The notes under the pieces were generated by a model. That model had not been told where the DNA came from. It made no database searches and worked only from the letters and a program-made list of their open reading frames with translations. This document shows, piece by piece, positions 49,073-58,068 of a stretch of 64,000 bases of DNA. The stretch is from an uncultured Pelagibacteraceae bacterium. Lineage in GTDB: Bacteria > Pseudomonadota > Alphaproteobacteria > Pelagibacterales > Pelagibacteraceae. The stretch lies in the NCBI GenBank assembly GCA_902614055.1, contig CACMJX010000003.1, forward strand, positions 1-64,000. The letters run 5' to 3'. Positions within the stretch are counted from its first letter, which is position 1, and every line of letters begins with the position of its first letter. A program made the translations under genes and the position numbers.

Positions 49073-52000
49073 TTACATTTTTGTTGGCATGGGTTTGTTT
49101 TTATCAATTTTATACTTTTTGAATGCATCTTCAGCATACTTTGATGCAACAAGCTGCTCATTGGCTAAAACACTAAGGCTATAAGCAACTATGTGTTCTT
49201 TATCTACTTCAAAAAAATTTCTTAAGTTTTTTCTTGTATCACTTCTTCCATATCCATCCGTACCTAATGAATAAAAACTCTTTTTTGTAAAAGGTCTTAT
49301 TTGATCAGCATTTATTCTCATATAGTCAGTGGCTGTAAGGATAGGACCTTGTTGTTTTCCTAAACATTCCTCTACATATGATTTTTTATTTGTTTCTGCA
49401 GGATTTAGAAGATTAAATCTTTCAACTTCAATTCCATTTTTTCTTAACTCATTAAAACTAGTAACACTCCAAACTTCACTATCGACCTGATATTCTTTTT
49501 TAAGAATTTCTGATGCTGCCATCATTTCTCTTAGTATTGTTCCAGAGCCTAATAATTGAATTTTTGCTTCTTTAGAACCTGATGTTTCTTTAATTTTATA
49601 CATTCCTTTGAGAATTCCATCTTCACAATCATCTGGCATTGCAGGGTGAGAGTAATTTTCGTTCATTGTTGTAATATAATAAAAAATATTTTCATTTTTT
49701 TCATGCATCCTTCTTAAACCTTCTCTAAAAATCACAGCTAATTCATAATGGAATGTTGGATCATAAGAAATACAGTTTGGAATTGTTGATGCTAACAAAT
49801 GACTATGACCATCTTGGTGTTGAAGACCTTCTCCTGCAAGTGTTGTTCTTCCTGCGGTCGCACCAATTAAAAAACCTCTCGCTTGACTATCTCCTGCAGC
49901 CCAAGCAAAATCTCCAATTCTTTGAAAGCCAAACATAGAATAGAAAAGATAAATTGGTATCATTTCAATATCATGATTTGTATATGCTGTTCCAGCTGCT
50001 ATCCAAGAAGACATTGAACCAGCTTCTGTAATACCTTCTTCTAATACCTGACCACTTTTTTCTTCTCTATAAGATGAAAGTTGTGCTGAGTCCTCTGGCT
50101 CATATTTTTGACCTTCATGAGCATAAATACCTATTTTTTGAAAGAAACCCTCCATTCCAAATGTTCTAGCTTCATCGGGAATAATTGGAACCAATTTTGG
50201 TGCAACATTTTTATCTCTCAAAAGATTAGTTAACATTCTTACTAATGCCATTGTTGTAGACATTTCTTTTTCACCAGTAGACTTTTTCATAAAATCAAAA
50301 ATATCTTTAACTGGGGCTTTAATCGGTTTCGAATATGATGTTCTCTCTGGAATAAATCCACCAAGTTCTAATCTTCTTTGTTTTAAGTATTTAATTTCTT
50401 CAGAATTTTCGTCAGGTTTAAAATATTCAATATTTTTGACTTGGGAATCTGTTAAAGGAACATCAAACCTATCCCTGTAATACATTAAATCATCAACATC
50501 CAATTTCTTTTGTTGGTGAGTAGTGTTTACACTTTCACCACTTTTACCCATACCATAACCTTTTATAGTTTTAGCTATTATGACTGTGGGGCTTCCTTTG
50601 TGATTGACCGCTTTATCATATGCAGCATAAACTTTGTGAGGATCATGACCTCCTCTATTAAGTTTCCAAATATCAGTATCTGACATTGATGAAACTAATT
50701 CTTTAGTTTCTGGGTATTTGCCAAAAAACTTTTCTCTCACATAAAGCCCATTTCTTGCTTTAAATGCTTGATATTCGCCATCTACGGTCTCATTCATAAT
50801 TTTTACTAAATGTCCTGTCTTATCATTTGCTAAAAGTGAGTCCCAATAAGATCCCCAAATAACTTTTAAAACGTTCCAGCCACCTCCTCTAAAAATACCC
50901 TCTAATTCTTGAATTATTTTTCCATTTCCTCTTACTGGACCGTCTAATCTTTGTAAGTTGCAGTTAACAACAAATATTAAATTATCTAAATTTTCACGCG
51001 CCGCTAAACCAATTGCCCCAAGTGACTCAGGTTCATCCATTTCTCCATCTCCAAGAAAAGCCCAAACTTTTCTTCCCTCATCTTTAATTAATCCTCTATT
51101 GATTAGGTATTTCATAAATCTTGCTTGATATATTGCTAACATTGGACCAATACCCATTGAAACTGTTGGAAACTGCCAAAAGTTTGGCATTAGCCAAGGA
51201 TGAGGATAAGATGAAAGTCCACCAGTTTGCACTTCTTGTCTAAATCTATCTAACTGCTTTTCATTTAGTCTTCCCTCAAGAAAAGCTCTTGCATACATTC
51301 CTGGTGCACTATGACCTTGAAAATATACTAAATCACCTCCGAATTTATTATTTTTTGCTCGCCAAAAATGATTCATACCAACATCATACAAAGTTGCAGC
51401 TGATGCAAATGTTCCTATGTGACCGCCAAGTTCAGGATGTTTTTTATTTGCTCTTACTACCATCGCAGCAGCATTCCATCTAATTAATGATCTTAACTTA
51501 CGTTCTATATTTTGGTCTCCAGGTGATCTTTTTTCCTCTTCAGGGGGTATCGTATTCACATAAGGAGTAGTTTGAGTATGAGGAATTTTAGATCCAGCTT
51601 TATAAGATTGATCAATTAGTTGTTTAATTAGAAAATGAGCCCTTTCAGAACCATCATTTTGCAGAACCGCACTTAAGGAATCTAACCACTCTTTAGTTTC
51701 AACAGGATCAATATCGTCGTTACTACTAACCATTTTAACTTCATTAATCAATCTTGTTTGCTTGATTTGTTTTGGTTCTGTAACTTTTGTTTCAACTTTT
51801 GTGTCAGATTTAGTTGCAGTTTCTGCTTCCTCTATCAATTTCTCTGTTGAAGGCGGAATTTTTTCGTCTAAAGTTTTATTAATTTTGTCATGTTCATCTT
51901 TATTTTCTGAAGAGATAGTTAATATCAAATCACCTTTTGAAACTTTATCACCAATTTTTACATTTATATTTTCAATTGTGCCTTCATAATCAGATGGTAC

Positions 52001-52138
52001 TTCAACACTTGATTTATCGCTTTCTAAAGTGACAACAGGGTCATTTTTATTGATTTTGTCACCTTTTTTTACAAGTACTTCGATTATTTCAACGTTTTCA
52101 AAGTCTCCTATATCAGGAACTAATAAATCTAGATTCAT
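49073..52138 (-). CDS. aceE: Pyruvate dehydrogenase E1 (homodimeric, AceE-type) with fused N-terminal lipoyl domain
   Basis: Thiamine-diphosphate pyruvate dehydrogenase. From the ATG at 52136-52138 the protein is 1021 residues. Residues 1-75 are a lipoyl domain (LLVPDIGDFENVEI, lipoyl-lysine motif ESDKSSVEVPS, Lys42). A charged Thr/Lys/Glu linker runs to about 138, and from about 141 it is a full AceE-type E1 (DIDPVETKEWLDSL, IRWNAAAMVVRANKK). The TDP motif starts at GDGE (363-366) and ends in FVVNCNLQ. E. coli AceE has 887 residues and no lipoyl domain. An in-frame TTG at 52162 would add eight poor residues and is rejected. The aceE-aceF pair is probably one message. Confidence 0.93.
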   Translation of the reverse strand: MNLDLLVPDIGDFENVEIIEVLVKKGDKINKNDPVVTLESDKSSVEVPSDYEGTIENINVKIGDKVSKGDLILTISSENKDEHDKINKTLDEKIPPSTEKLIEEAETATKSDTKVETKVTEPKQIKQTRLINEVKMVSSNDDIDPVETKEWLDSLSAVLQNDGSERAHFLIKQLIDQSYKAGSKIPHTQTTPYVNTIPPEEEKRSPGDQNIERKLRSLIRWNAAAMVVRANKKHPELGGHIGTFASAATLYDVGMNHFWRAKNNKFGGDLVYFQGHSAPGMYARAFLEGRLNEKQLDRFRQEVQTGGLSSYPHPWLMPNFWQFPTVSMGIGPMLAIYQARFMKYLINRGLIKDEGRKVWAFLGDGEMDEPESLGAIGLAARENLDNLIFVVNCNLQRLDGPVRGNGKIIQELEGIFRGGGWNVLKVIWGSYWDSLLANDKTGHLVKIMNETVDGEYQAFKARNGLYVREKFFGKYPETKELVSSMSDTDIWKLNRGGHDPHKVYAAYDKAVNHKGSPTVIIAKTIKGYGMGKSGESVNTTHQQKKLDVDDLMYYRDRFDVPLTDSQVKNIEYFKPDENSEEIKYLKQRRLELGGFIPERTSYSKPIKAPVKDIFDFMKKSTGEKEMSTTMALVRMLTNLLRDKNVAPKLVPIIPDEARTFGMEGFFQKIGIYAHEGQKYEPEDSAQLSSYREEKSGQVLEEGITEAGSMSSWIAAGTAYTNHDIEMIPIYLFYSMFGFQRIGDFAWAAGDSQARGFLIGATAGRTTLAGEGLQHQDGHSHLLASTIPNCISYDPTFHYELAVIFREGLRRMHEKNENIFYYITTMNENYSHPAMPDDCEDGILKGMYKIKETSGSKEAKIQLLGSGTILREMMAASEILKKEYQVDSEVWSVTSFNELRKNGIEVERFNLLNPAETNKKSYVEECLGKQQGPILTATDYMRINADQIRPFTKKSFYSLGTDGYGRSDTRKNLRNFFEVDKEHIVAYSLSVLANEQLVASKYAEDAFKKYKIDKNKPMPTKM

Positions 52139-52182
52139 TTTCGTAATATATATATATATCAATATTTGCTAAAAAAATAATT

Positions 52183-52200
52183 TACATAATTAATTATGTA
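52183..52200. promoter_or_regulatory. 18-bp perfect palindrome between aceE and tRNA-Arg
   Basis: TACATAATTAATTATGTA, fully self-complementary, 45 bp upstream of the aceE ATG and 17 bp before tRNA-Arg. Candidate operator for either divergent unit. The AT-rich context makes chance more likely than usual. Confidence 0.35.
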
Positions 52201-52217
52201 TAAAAACTGTACAAATT

Positions 52218-52294
52218 GCGCCTGTAGCTCAATTGGATAGAGCGCTTGGCTACGGACCAGGAGGTTCTGGGTTCAACTCCTAGCAGGCGCACCA
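52218..52294 (+). tRNA. tRNA-Arg (anticodon ACG)
   Basis: Acceptor GCGCCTG/CAGGCGC, D arm AGCTCAATTGGATAGAGC, anticodon stem CTTGG/CCAGG around loop CTACGGA (anticodon ACG, read as ICG after deamination), T arm CTGGGTTCAACTCCTAG, encoded CCA. The next start codon is 15 bases after its 3' end. Confidence 0.97.
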
Positions 52295-52308
52295 AAATGG
52301 AAGGATAA

Positions 52309-52392
52309 ATGAAAATATCACTTGAAAAATCTGTAATATATTTCTTTTGTTTAGTTTTATTATTTATACTAATTATGACAATAGTCCTTTAA
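52309..52392 (+). CDS. 27-residue single-span membrane peptide
   Basis: A short frame, MKISLEKSVIYFF then CLVLLFILIMTIVL: a basic N-terminus followed by one membrane helix of about 20 residues and almost nothing else. The start is preceded by GGAAGGATAA, one of the better ribosome sites in this window, and the TAA overlaps the thioesterase ATG as TAATG. It lies directly behind tRNA-Arg. It may be a small membrane protein or a leader whose translation couples to the thioesterase. No family recognised. Confidence 0.55.
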   Translation: MKISLEKSVIYFFCLVLLFILIMTIVL

Positions 52393-52817
52393 TGAAAAAA
52401 AAATTTGAACAATTAAGTAATAAGCCAAGTTACGTAAAACATAATGGTGGTTTATTGTTTAGATCTATTACTAAGAAAAAATTTGAATTTAAGACTAAGA
52501 TTAAAAAAACACATTTAAATAAAGCTGGAATAACTCATGGTGGTTATATTTGTACAGTCATTGATGCAGGTGCGGGTACTGCTTGTCATAAAGCAAGCGG
52601 AAATAAACCATGTGTAACTATTTCATTAGATTTAAATTTTATAGCTCCTTCAAACCTTGGAGATGAATTATTGGGAACAGTAGAAATTCAAAAAGTTACA
52701 AATTCAATGGTATTTATGAATTGCAAACTCAAGTGTAAAAATAAATTAATTACAAGTGCATTTGGGATTTGGAAAATTTTAAAGAGACCTCTACCAAATG
52801 CTGGACTAGGTGGATAG
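52392..52817 (+). CDS. PaaI-type hotdog thioesterase
   Basis: A 141-residue single hotdog-fold acyl-CoA thioesterase. The core is NKAGITHGGYICTVIDAGAGTAC, where the usual motif is HGGxxxxLxDxxxG, then VTISLDLNFIAPSNLGDEL and a late beta strand region. The start is the ATG overlapping the stop of the 27-residue peptide; a longer upstream reading is rejected because it lies inside that peptide gene in another frame. Substrate unknown. It is convergent with the TRAP permease, 3 bp apart. Confidence 0.86.
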   Translation: MKKKFEQLSNKPSYVKHNGGLLFRSITKKKFEFKTKIKKTHLNKAGITHGGYICTVIDAGAGTACHKASGNKPCVTISLDLNFIAPSNLGDELLGTVEIQKVTNSMVFMNCKLKCKNKLITSAFGIWKILKRPLPNAGLGG

Positions 52818-52820
52818 GTT

Positions 52821-54806
52821 TTATTTTCTTAATTGAAGAACAAATATTGGCAGCACTAAAACTAAACCAATGATCGATGAACTTAAACCAGGAGCAATAA
52901 ATAATAGTGAAATAATACCCAAATACCATCTTTGAAAAGTAGAAACTTTTTTAAATAGATAGCCTGTAAATCCGATTCCAATCAAACCGATTCCAATCAT
53001 CGCTGAAATTAATGTTACAAAAAAATCATAAAAATTAAATCCTTGAGCAACTAATAGTAGAGATGGTGAATAAACAAATACAAAAGGTACAAGGGCTTTT
53101 GCAATTCCTAATCTAAATGCAGTATTACCCGTGGTAAATGGATTTGATCCTGCAATTCCAGCAGCAGCGTATGCTGCAAGGGCAACTGGTGGTGTTATGT
53201 CAGCTAAAACACCATAATAAAACACAAAAAAGTGAGAAACAATAGGTTCAATTTGTAATTGAGTGAGAGCAGGCGCAGCAACAGCAACTAGTATTATGTA
53301 TGTTGCAGTAGTTGGTACTCCTGTACCCATAAATATACATGATATTGCAATCAGTATTAGTGAGAAAAATAATGTTAGATCGGCTAAAGAAAAATAATTA
53401 AAAGGTAAAAAGTTTAAGAAGAAACCTCCAATATCACCAGCCGTTTGGATTACTACATAACCTAATCTAAAACCAACACCTGTTAGTGTAACTACACCAA
53501 CTATAATCCCTATTGATGTTGCAGCGGCTCCAACAGCCAAAGTATTCTTTGCTCCTCTTGCAAGACACTCAAATAAGTCATTAAAAGTAAGTCTATTTTT
53601 TTTTCTAATAAATCCAATAACGACGCATGCAATTATTCCATTTACTGCAGCATAATCTGGTGTACGACCAATTAAAATTAAATAAACCAAGATAAACAAT
53701 GGAACTATTGCAAGCCAATTGTCTTGTATAATTTTTATAAATTTAGGAACCTCGCTTTCGTTTAAACCTCTAAGTCCTAATTTTTTTGCCTCTAAATGAA
53801 CCATTACAAAGATTCCAAAATAGTGAAGCAATGCTGGAATTAATGCAGCCGCTAAAATATCTCTTAAAGGCAATTCTAAATATTCCACCATAATAAATGC
53901 AGCAGCCCCTAAAATAGGTGGAGTTATTTGTCCACCAGTTGACGCTGTGGCTTCCACGGCGCCAGAAAAATGTGGAGGATATCCAACTTTTTTCATTGCA
54001 GGTATTGTTAAAGATCCAGTTGTTACTGTATTTGCAATTGAAGACCCAGATATAGTTCCAAGAAACGCTGAAGAAAAAATTGCTACCTTTGCTGGTCCTC
54101 CAGAATATCGTCCAGCTATTACCATTGCTAAATCAATAAATAATTGCCCTAGTCCTATTCGTGTTGCAAGTACGCCAAATAAAATAAATAAAAAAACATA
54201 TTGAGCCATAACACCAACAGCGATTCCATAAATTCCTTGGTTAGTTATATAAATATGATTTACAAATCCTGCCCAACTACTGCCGCCGTGTTTCAAAGCT
54301 CCAGGGAAAATAGGACCATATAGAGCAAAAATCATAAATATTACGCATATCAATGGTAGTGTATATCCAATGGATCTTCTTGCAGCTTCAAGGGTCAAAA
54401 TTATAAGGATTGATCCCATGATAACTTCCGTACTAGAGGGATTCCCTACTCTGCTGGCTAATATTTCAGGAGGCAATAAAGGTAGATAAAGTGCAGTTAT
54501 TACAACAAGAATTGAAAAAATAATATCTATTATAGGAACTTTGCTTTTTGATTTGTTATCAGGAAAACTTTTCCAATTATAAAATAGAAACACTAGGCCA
54601 ACTACAAAAGAGATGTGTATACCTCTATGAAGTATATCTCTAATTGTTCCAAATCCTGAAGCATAAAAATGGTAAATTGACATTGTAACTAATGCAATAA
54701 ACGTCAATAATTTCAGAAAATTTTTTAATTTTCTTTCGTTACTTTTTATTTCAAACTTTTCTTCAAGTTTTGAAACTTCCTCAGGCGAAATATTAAATTG
54801 AGACAT
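52821..54806 (-). CDS. TAXI-type TRAP transporter fused permease (DctQM)
   Basis: A 661-residue membrane protein with the small 4-helix DctQ-like part at the N-terminus fused to the 12-helix DctM-like part. Typical M-subunit blocks include VMAQYVFLFILFGVLATRIG, FLGTISGSSIANTVTTGSLTIP, EATASTGGQITPPILGAAAF and FMGTGVPTTATYIILVAVAAP. These fused permeases pair with TAXI-type binding proteins, and one is encoded just upstream. It imports an organic acid or related solute with Na+ or H+. A strong hairpin lies five bases before the ATG and may limit its translation relative to the binding protein. Confidence 0.93.
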   Translation of the reverse strand: MSQFNISPEEVSKLEEKFEIKSNERKLKNFLKLLTFIALVTMSIYHFYASGFGTIRDILHRGIHISFVVGLVFLFYNWKSFPDNKSKSKVPIIDIIFSILVVITALYLPLLPPEILASRVGNPSSTEVIMGSILIILTLEAARRSIGYTLPLICVIFMIFALYGPIFPGALKHGGSSWAGFVNHIYITNQGIYGIAVGVMAQYVFLFILFGVLATRIGLGQLFIDLAMVIAGRYSGGPAKVAIFSSAFLGTISGSSIANTVTTGSLTIPAMKKVGYPPHFSGAVEATASTGGQITPPILGAAAFIMVEYLELPLRDILAAALIPALLHYFGIFVMVHLEAKKLGLRGLNESEVPKFIKIIQDNWLAIVPLFILVYLILIGRTPDYAAVNGIIACVVIGFIRKKNRLTFNDLFECLARGAKNTLAVGAAATSIGIIVGVVTLTGVGFRLGYVVIQTAGDIGGFFLNFLPFNYFSLADLTLFFSLILIAISCIFMGTGVPTTATYIILVAVAAPALTQLQIEPIVSHFFVFYYGVLADITPPVALAAYAAAGIAGSNPFTTGNTAFRLGIAKALVPFVFVYSPSLLLVAQGFNFYDFFVTLISAMIGIGLIGIGFTGYLFKKVSTFQRWYLGIISLLFIAPGLSSSIIGLVLVLPIFVLQLRK

Positions 54807-54811
54807 AATAA

Positions 54812-54837
54812 TGCCCTAGGTTATTAAACCTAGGGCA
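54812..54837 (-). promoter_or_regulatory. 11-bp perfect hairpin between TRAP binding-protein and permease genes
   Basis: TGCCCTAGGTT, 4-nt loop, AACCTAGGGCA on both strands. It is the most GC-rich and strongest stem in this part of the window. On the minus strand its 3' arm contains AGGG, the only SD-like sequence before the permease ATG, so the stem would hide it. It can also protect the upstream binding-protein mRNA end. There is no long T-run, so it is not a clean terminator. Confidence 0.75.
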
Positions 54838-54863
54838 CAATTTATTTAAGAATACTTACAAAT

Positions 54864-55871
54864 TTAATTTATAAGACCTGCTTCTTTATAGAACTTTTCT
54901 GCGCCAGGATGTAATGGTACTCCTACTCCAGAAAGAGCTGTATCAGGGGTTATTGTTTTACCTTTAGCATGACCAACATCCATTAGCTTTCTAGATTCTT
55001 TATTCCATAAAGCTTTAGTGATTTGATAAATTAACTCATTATCTTCTTTTGCAGATGTAAACCATTGAGCACCTACTGCTACAGTATTTACTTCATCAAC
55101 TCCTTCATAAGTTCCTGAAGGAATTGGACTTTGTGAGAAAAATCCGTATTTTGAAGTTAATGCTTTAGCTCCTGCACCATCTATAGGAACTAATTTTATA
55201 TCAACTGCAGATGCTAACTCAACAATAGCTCCAGTTGGAAAACCTGCAACAACAAAAATTGCATCAACTTTTCCATTTCTTAGGGCATCTGTAGCTGCTT
55301 TACCTTTTAAAGCTTCAGCTTTTACATCACTAGTACTTAAACCATTTGACTCTAAAATTAATTTAGCGTCAACATACGTACCAGATCCTGGTTCATCGAG
55401 TGAAACTCTTTTACCTTTTAGGTCCTTAACAGAATTAATATTGCTTTTTTTAAGCGCAACTAAATGAATATGTTCTTGGAAAAGTGCTGCAATAGTTCTT
55501 AAATCTTTTGCTGGTTCTTTTCCTTCCATAGTTCCAGTACCAGTGTAAGCCCAATATGCAACATCTGACTGTGCAAATCCTGAATTCCTTAAACCTGAAA
55601 TAATAGCATTTACATTATCTACTGATCCTCTTGATGAAACAGCTGATGCAATTAAGTTAGGAACTCCACAACTTCCACCTTTACCACATTCTCTTGATCC
55701 TGGCGGTTTAGAAATGGCATTTGCAATCATTCCACCAACTGGATAATAAGTGTAAGCCGTTCCTCCTGTACCGATTGTAAAAAATTTAAGTTCTTGAGCA
55801 AATGATTTACCTGACAAACCAAGTGTCAGAAGTAATATCATTAGAGAACTTTTGAATAAGTTTTTAATCAT
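54864..55871 (-). CDS. TAXI-family TRAP solute-binding protein
   Basis: A periplasmic binding protein of 335 residues. It has an N-terminal signal peptide (MIKNLFKSSLMILLLTLGL, cleavage near SFA-QE), then the TAXI signature FFTIGTGGTAYTYYPVGGMIAN. LKGKRVSLDEPGSGTYVDAK and the second-lobe segment HPGAEKFYKEAG complete the fold. I choose the ATG at 55869-55871 because GGAG lies five bases ahead of it; the in-frame GTG two codons earlier overlaps that site. The ligand is unknown. It is encoded upstream of the fused permease and should be made in excess of it. Confidence 0.93.
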   Translation of the reverse strand: MIKNLFKSSLMILLLTLGLSGKSFAQELKFFTIGTGGTAYTYYPVGGMIANAISKPPGSRECGKGGSCGVPNLIASAVSSRGSVDNVNAIISGLRNSGFAQSDVAYWAYTGTGTMEGKEPAKDLRTIAALFQEHIHLVALKKSNINSVKDLKGKRVSLDEPGSGTYVDAKLILESNGLSTSDVKAEALKGKAATDALRNGKVDAIFVVAGFPTGAIVELASAVDIKLVPIDGAGAKALTSKYGFFSQSPIPSGTYEGVDEVNTVAVGAQWFTSAKEDNELIYQITKALWNKESRKLMDVGHAKGKTITPDTALSGVGVPLHPGAEKFYKEAGLIN

Positions 55872-55892
55872 TTTCACTCCAATTTATTAATT

Positions 55893-55898
55893 ATTATA
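55893..55898 (-). promoter_or_regulatory. Candidate -10 box for the TRAP operon
   Basis: TATAAT on the minus strand, 21 bp before the binding-protein ATG. No convincing -35 at 16-18 bp spacing. Confidence 0.35.
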
Positions 55899-55947
55899 AC
55901 TATTTAATATTAATCAATTATTATTGTCTATATAAATTTATGAGTAT

Positions 55948-57906
55948 TTATGGTGTCCTAAGTTCATCCAAATTTTTAAATTCATCTAAAATATTAGGAT
56001 TTATTAGAGCTTGAATATTTTTAATTTTATTTCCCTCAACAGTGTTTCGAACAGCGATCTCAACTATTTTTCCATTTTTTGTTCTTGGTATATCTGAAAC
56101 CTCAATTATTTTTTTGGGTACGTGCCTTGGGGATGCATCTAAACGTATAGCTTTTTTTATGTTTAAAGATAAATCTTCATTTAATGACTTAGGTTTCTTA
56201 AGAACAACAAATAAGATAATTCTTACATCATTATCCCATTTCTGACCTATAACTATTGATTCTTTAACCTCTTTAAATTTATCAACTACAGAATAAATCT
56301 CAGCAGTACCTAGCCTTGCTCCACCAGGATTTAATGTAGCATCTGATCTTCCATAAATTACATAACCTCCGTTGGATTTTCTTTCAGCAAAATCTCCATG
56401 ATGCCAAATATTTTTATATTTTTTGAAATATGCACTCTTATATTTTTCATTGTTTTTATCATTCCAAAATAATTTTGGCATTGAAGGAAAGGGTGATTTA
56501 CAGACTAATTCCCCTTTTTGATTTATTAAAGACTTCCCTCTTTCAGAAAAAACATCTGTATTCATTCCTAATCCATTATTCTGAATCTGTCCCCTGTAAA
56601 CTGGAGAATATATATTACCTAATACAAAGCATGATACTAAATCTGTTCCGCCAGCAATAGATGCTAAATGAACATTTTTTTTTACATTTTTATAAACATA
56701 CTCAAAACCCTCAGAGGATAAAGGTGATCCAGTAGAACAAATAATTTTAAGAGACTTTAGTTTAAATTTTTTTTTAATATTTACGTTAAGTTTTTTTAAT
56801 TGGTCTATATACTTTGCGCTTATGCCAAACAAAGAGATTTTTTCTTTAGCGGCTATTCTAAATAGTAAATCACTTCTTTTATACATTGGAAAGCCATCAA
56901 ACAGAACAATAGAAGCTTTTGATGCTAAGAAAGTCATTAACCAATTCCACATCATCCACCCACAGGTAGTAAAATAAAATACATTATCTCCCTCCTTAAC
57001 ATCACAATGAAGTTTATGTTCTTTAAGATGCTGTAACAAAACACCACCAGCTCTATGACATATACATTTTGGTTTCCCTGTTGTTCCACTTGAGTATAAA
57101 ATTGCTAGCTCTTTATCAAAATCAAACTTTTTAAATGTATATTCTCTCTCTTTTTTATATTTAATTTTATTATAATAAAAAATTTTAATTCCTTTGATCT
57201 TATTTTGTTTTAAACTTTTTTTACCTGGATAGTTAGTAATTAGAACACATTTAATAGATTTAATTTTTTTTAGAATAGCTGGTAATCTTTGAAGTACATT
57301 GATCTCTTTACCATTATAATAATACCTATCTGTAATTATTAATACTTTAGGTTTGATTTGAGAAAATCTTTCTATAACACCTTGTATACCAAAATCTGGT
57401 GAACATGATGACCAAATGGCTCCGATAGCACAAGTTGCTAAAAAACTCTCAATTGTCTCAATTTGATTAGCTGTATACGCTGCAATTCTGTCTTTTTCTT
57501 TAATTTTATTTTTTTTAAAAAAATTAATTAATTTTAAAGTGTTATTATTTAATTCATTCCAGGATGTTTCTTCTCGATATCCGTTTTCACTAATAAATGT
57601 AACGGCCTTTGAATTATCATTTTTAGACAACAAGTTTTCTGTATAATTTAATTTAGATTTTACTAAAAATTTACTTCTAAAGATTTCTTTTGGAAAATAA
57701 AATTTATCTTTTTTAATTCCTTTTATATTTGAAAATTCCCATATAGAAGACCAGAAAAGTTTTGGGTTTTCAATTGTCCAATTATACAATTTTTTGTAAT
57801 TTTTCTTAGGTGTGTAATTAAATTTCTTTGCTAAAAATTTTTCAAATTCAAATAAATTTGATTTTGATTTTGTTTGAGAATTTGCTTCCCATAGTTTCTG
57901 AGACAT
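55948..57906 (-). CDS. Acetoacetyl-CoA synthetase
   Basis: A 652-residue ANL-family enzyme activating acetoacetate to its CoA ester. It has an N-terminal ACAS-type cap (MSQKLWEANSQTK), AMP-binding motif ILYSSGTTGKPKCICHRAGG, GTDLVSCFVLGN near the acyl pocket, the hinge YVIYGRSDATLNPGGARLG, and the catalytic lysine in PRTKNGKIVE. The length and the acyl-pocket region fit acetoacetyl-CoA rather than acetyl-CoA synthetase. It would feed ketone bodies or polyhydroxybutyrate breakdown products into acetyl-CoA. It follows the TRAP operon promoter region and is a separate unit. Confidence 0.9.
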   Translation of the reverse strand: MSQKLWEANSQTKSKSNLFEFEKFLAKKFNYTPKKNYKKLYNWTIENPKLFWSSIWEFSNIKGIKKDKFYFPKEIFRSKFLVKSKLNYTENLLSKNDNSKAVTFISENGYREETSWNELNNNTLKLINFFKKNKIKEKDRIAAYTANQIETIESFLATCAIGAIWSSCSPDFGIQGVIERFSQIKPKVLIITDRYYYNGKEINVLQRLPAILKKIKSIKCVLITNYPGKKSLKQNKIKGIKIFYYNKIKYKKEREYTFKKFDFDKELAILYSSGTTGKPKCICHRAGGVLLQHLKEHKLHCDVKEGDNVFYFTTCGWMMWNWLMTFLASKASIVLFDGFPMYKRSDLLFRIAAKEKISLFGISAKYIDQLKKLNVNIKKKFKLKSLKIICSTGSPLSSEGFEYVYKNVKKNVHLASIAGGTDLVSCFVLGNIYSPVYRGQIQNNGLGMNTDVFSERGKSLINQKGELVCKSPFPSMPKLFWNDKNNEKYKSAYFKKYKNIWHHGDFAERKSNGGYVIYGRSDATLNPGGARLGTAEIYSVVDKFKEVKESIVIGQKWDNDVRIILFVVLKKPKSLNEDLSLNIKKAIRLDASPRHVPKKIIEVSDIPRTKNGKIVEIAVRNTVEGNKIKNIQALINPNILDEFKNLDELRTP

Positions 57907-58068
57907 AAAAAAATATATTTAATTTTTAGAAATTATGATAACCTTAAAACATTAAATAATAAAAATGAGAACTTTTTCCTCAATGATTCGGACTAGTTTT
58001 AGCCCATTTTTGTTCTTTAGAGATAACAATATATAGTATTGGTAAAAAAACCTATACCAAAGCTAGAA

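Noticed and set aside
52139-52162. Eight extra residues before the E1 lipoyl domain
   Set aside because: They need a TTG start within an alternating AT repeat; the ATG at 52138 fits the lipoyl domain start.
57965-58036. A 23-codon ATG frame in the gap before the helicase
   Set aside because: No ribosome site, no coupling and no recognisable features; likely chance in a 160-bp gap.
58039-58068. TTG start ten codons ahead of the Suv3-like helicase
   Set aside because: No ribosome site, and homologs begin close to the Walker A motif as with the ATG at 58069.
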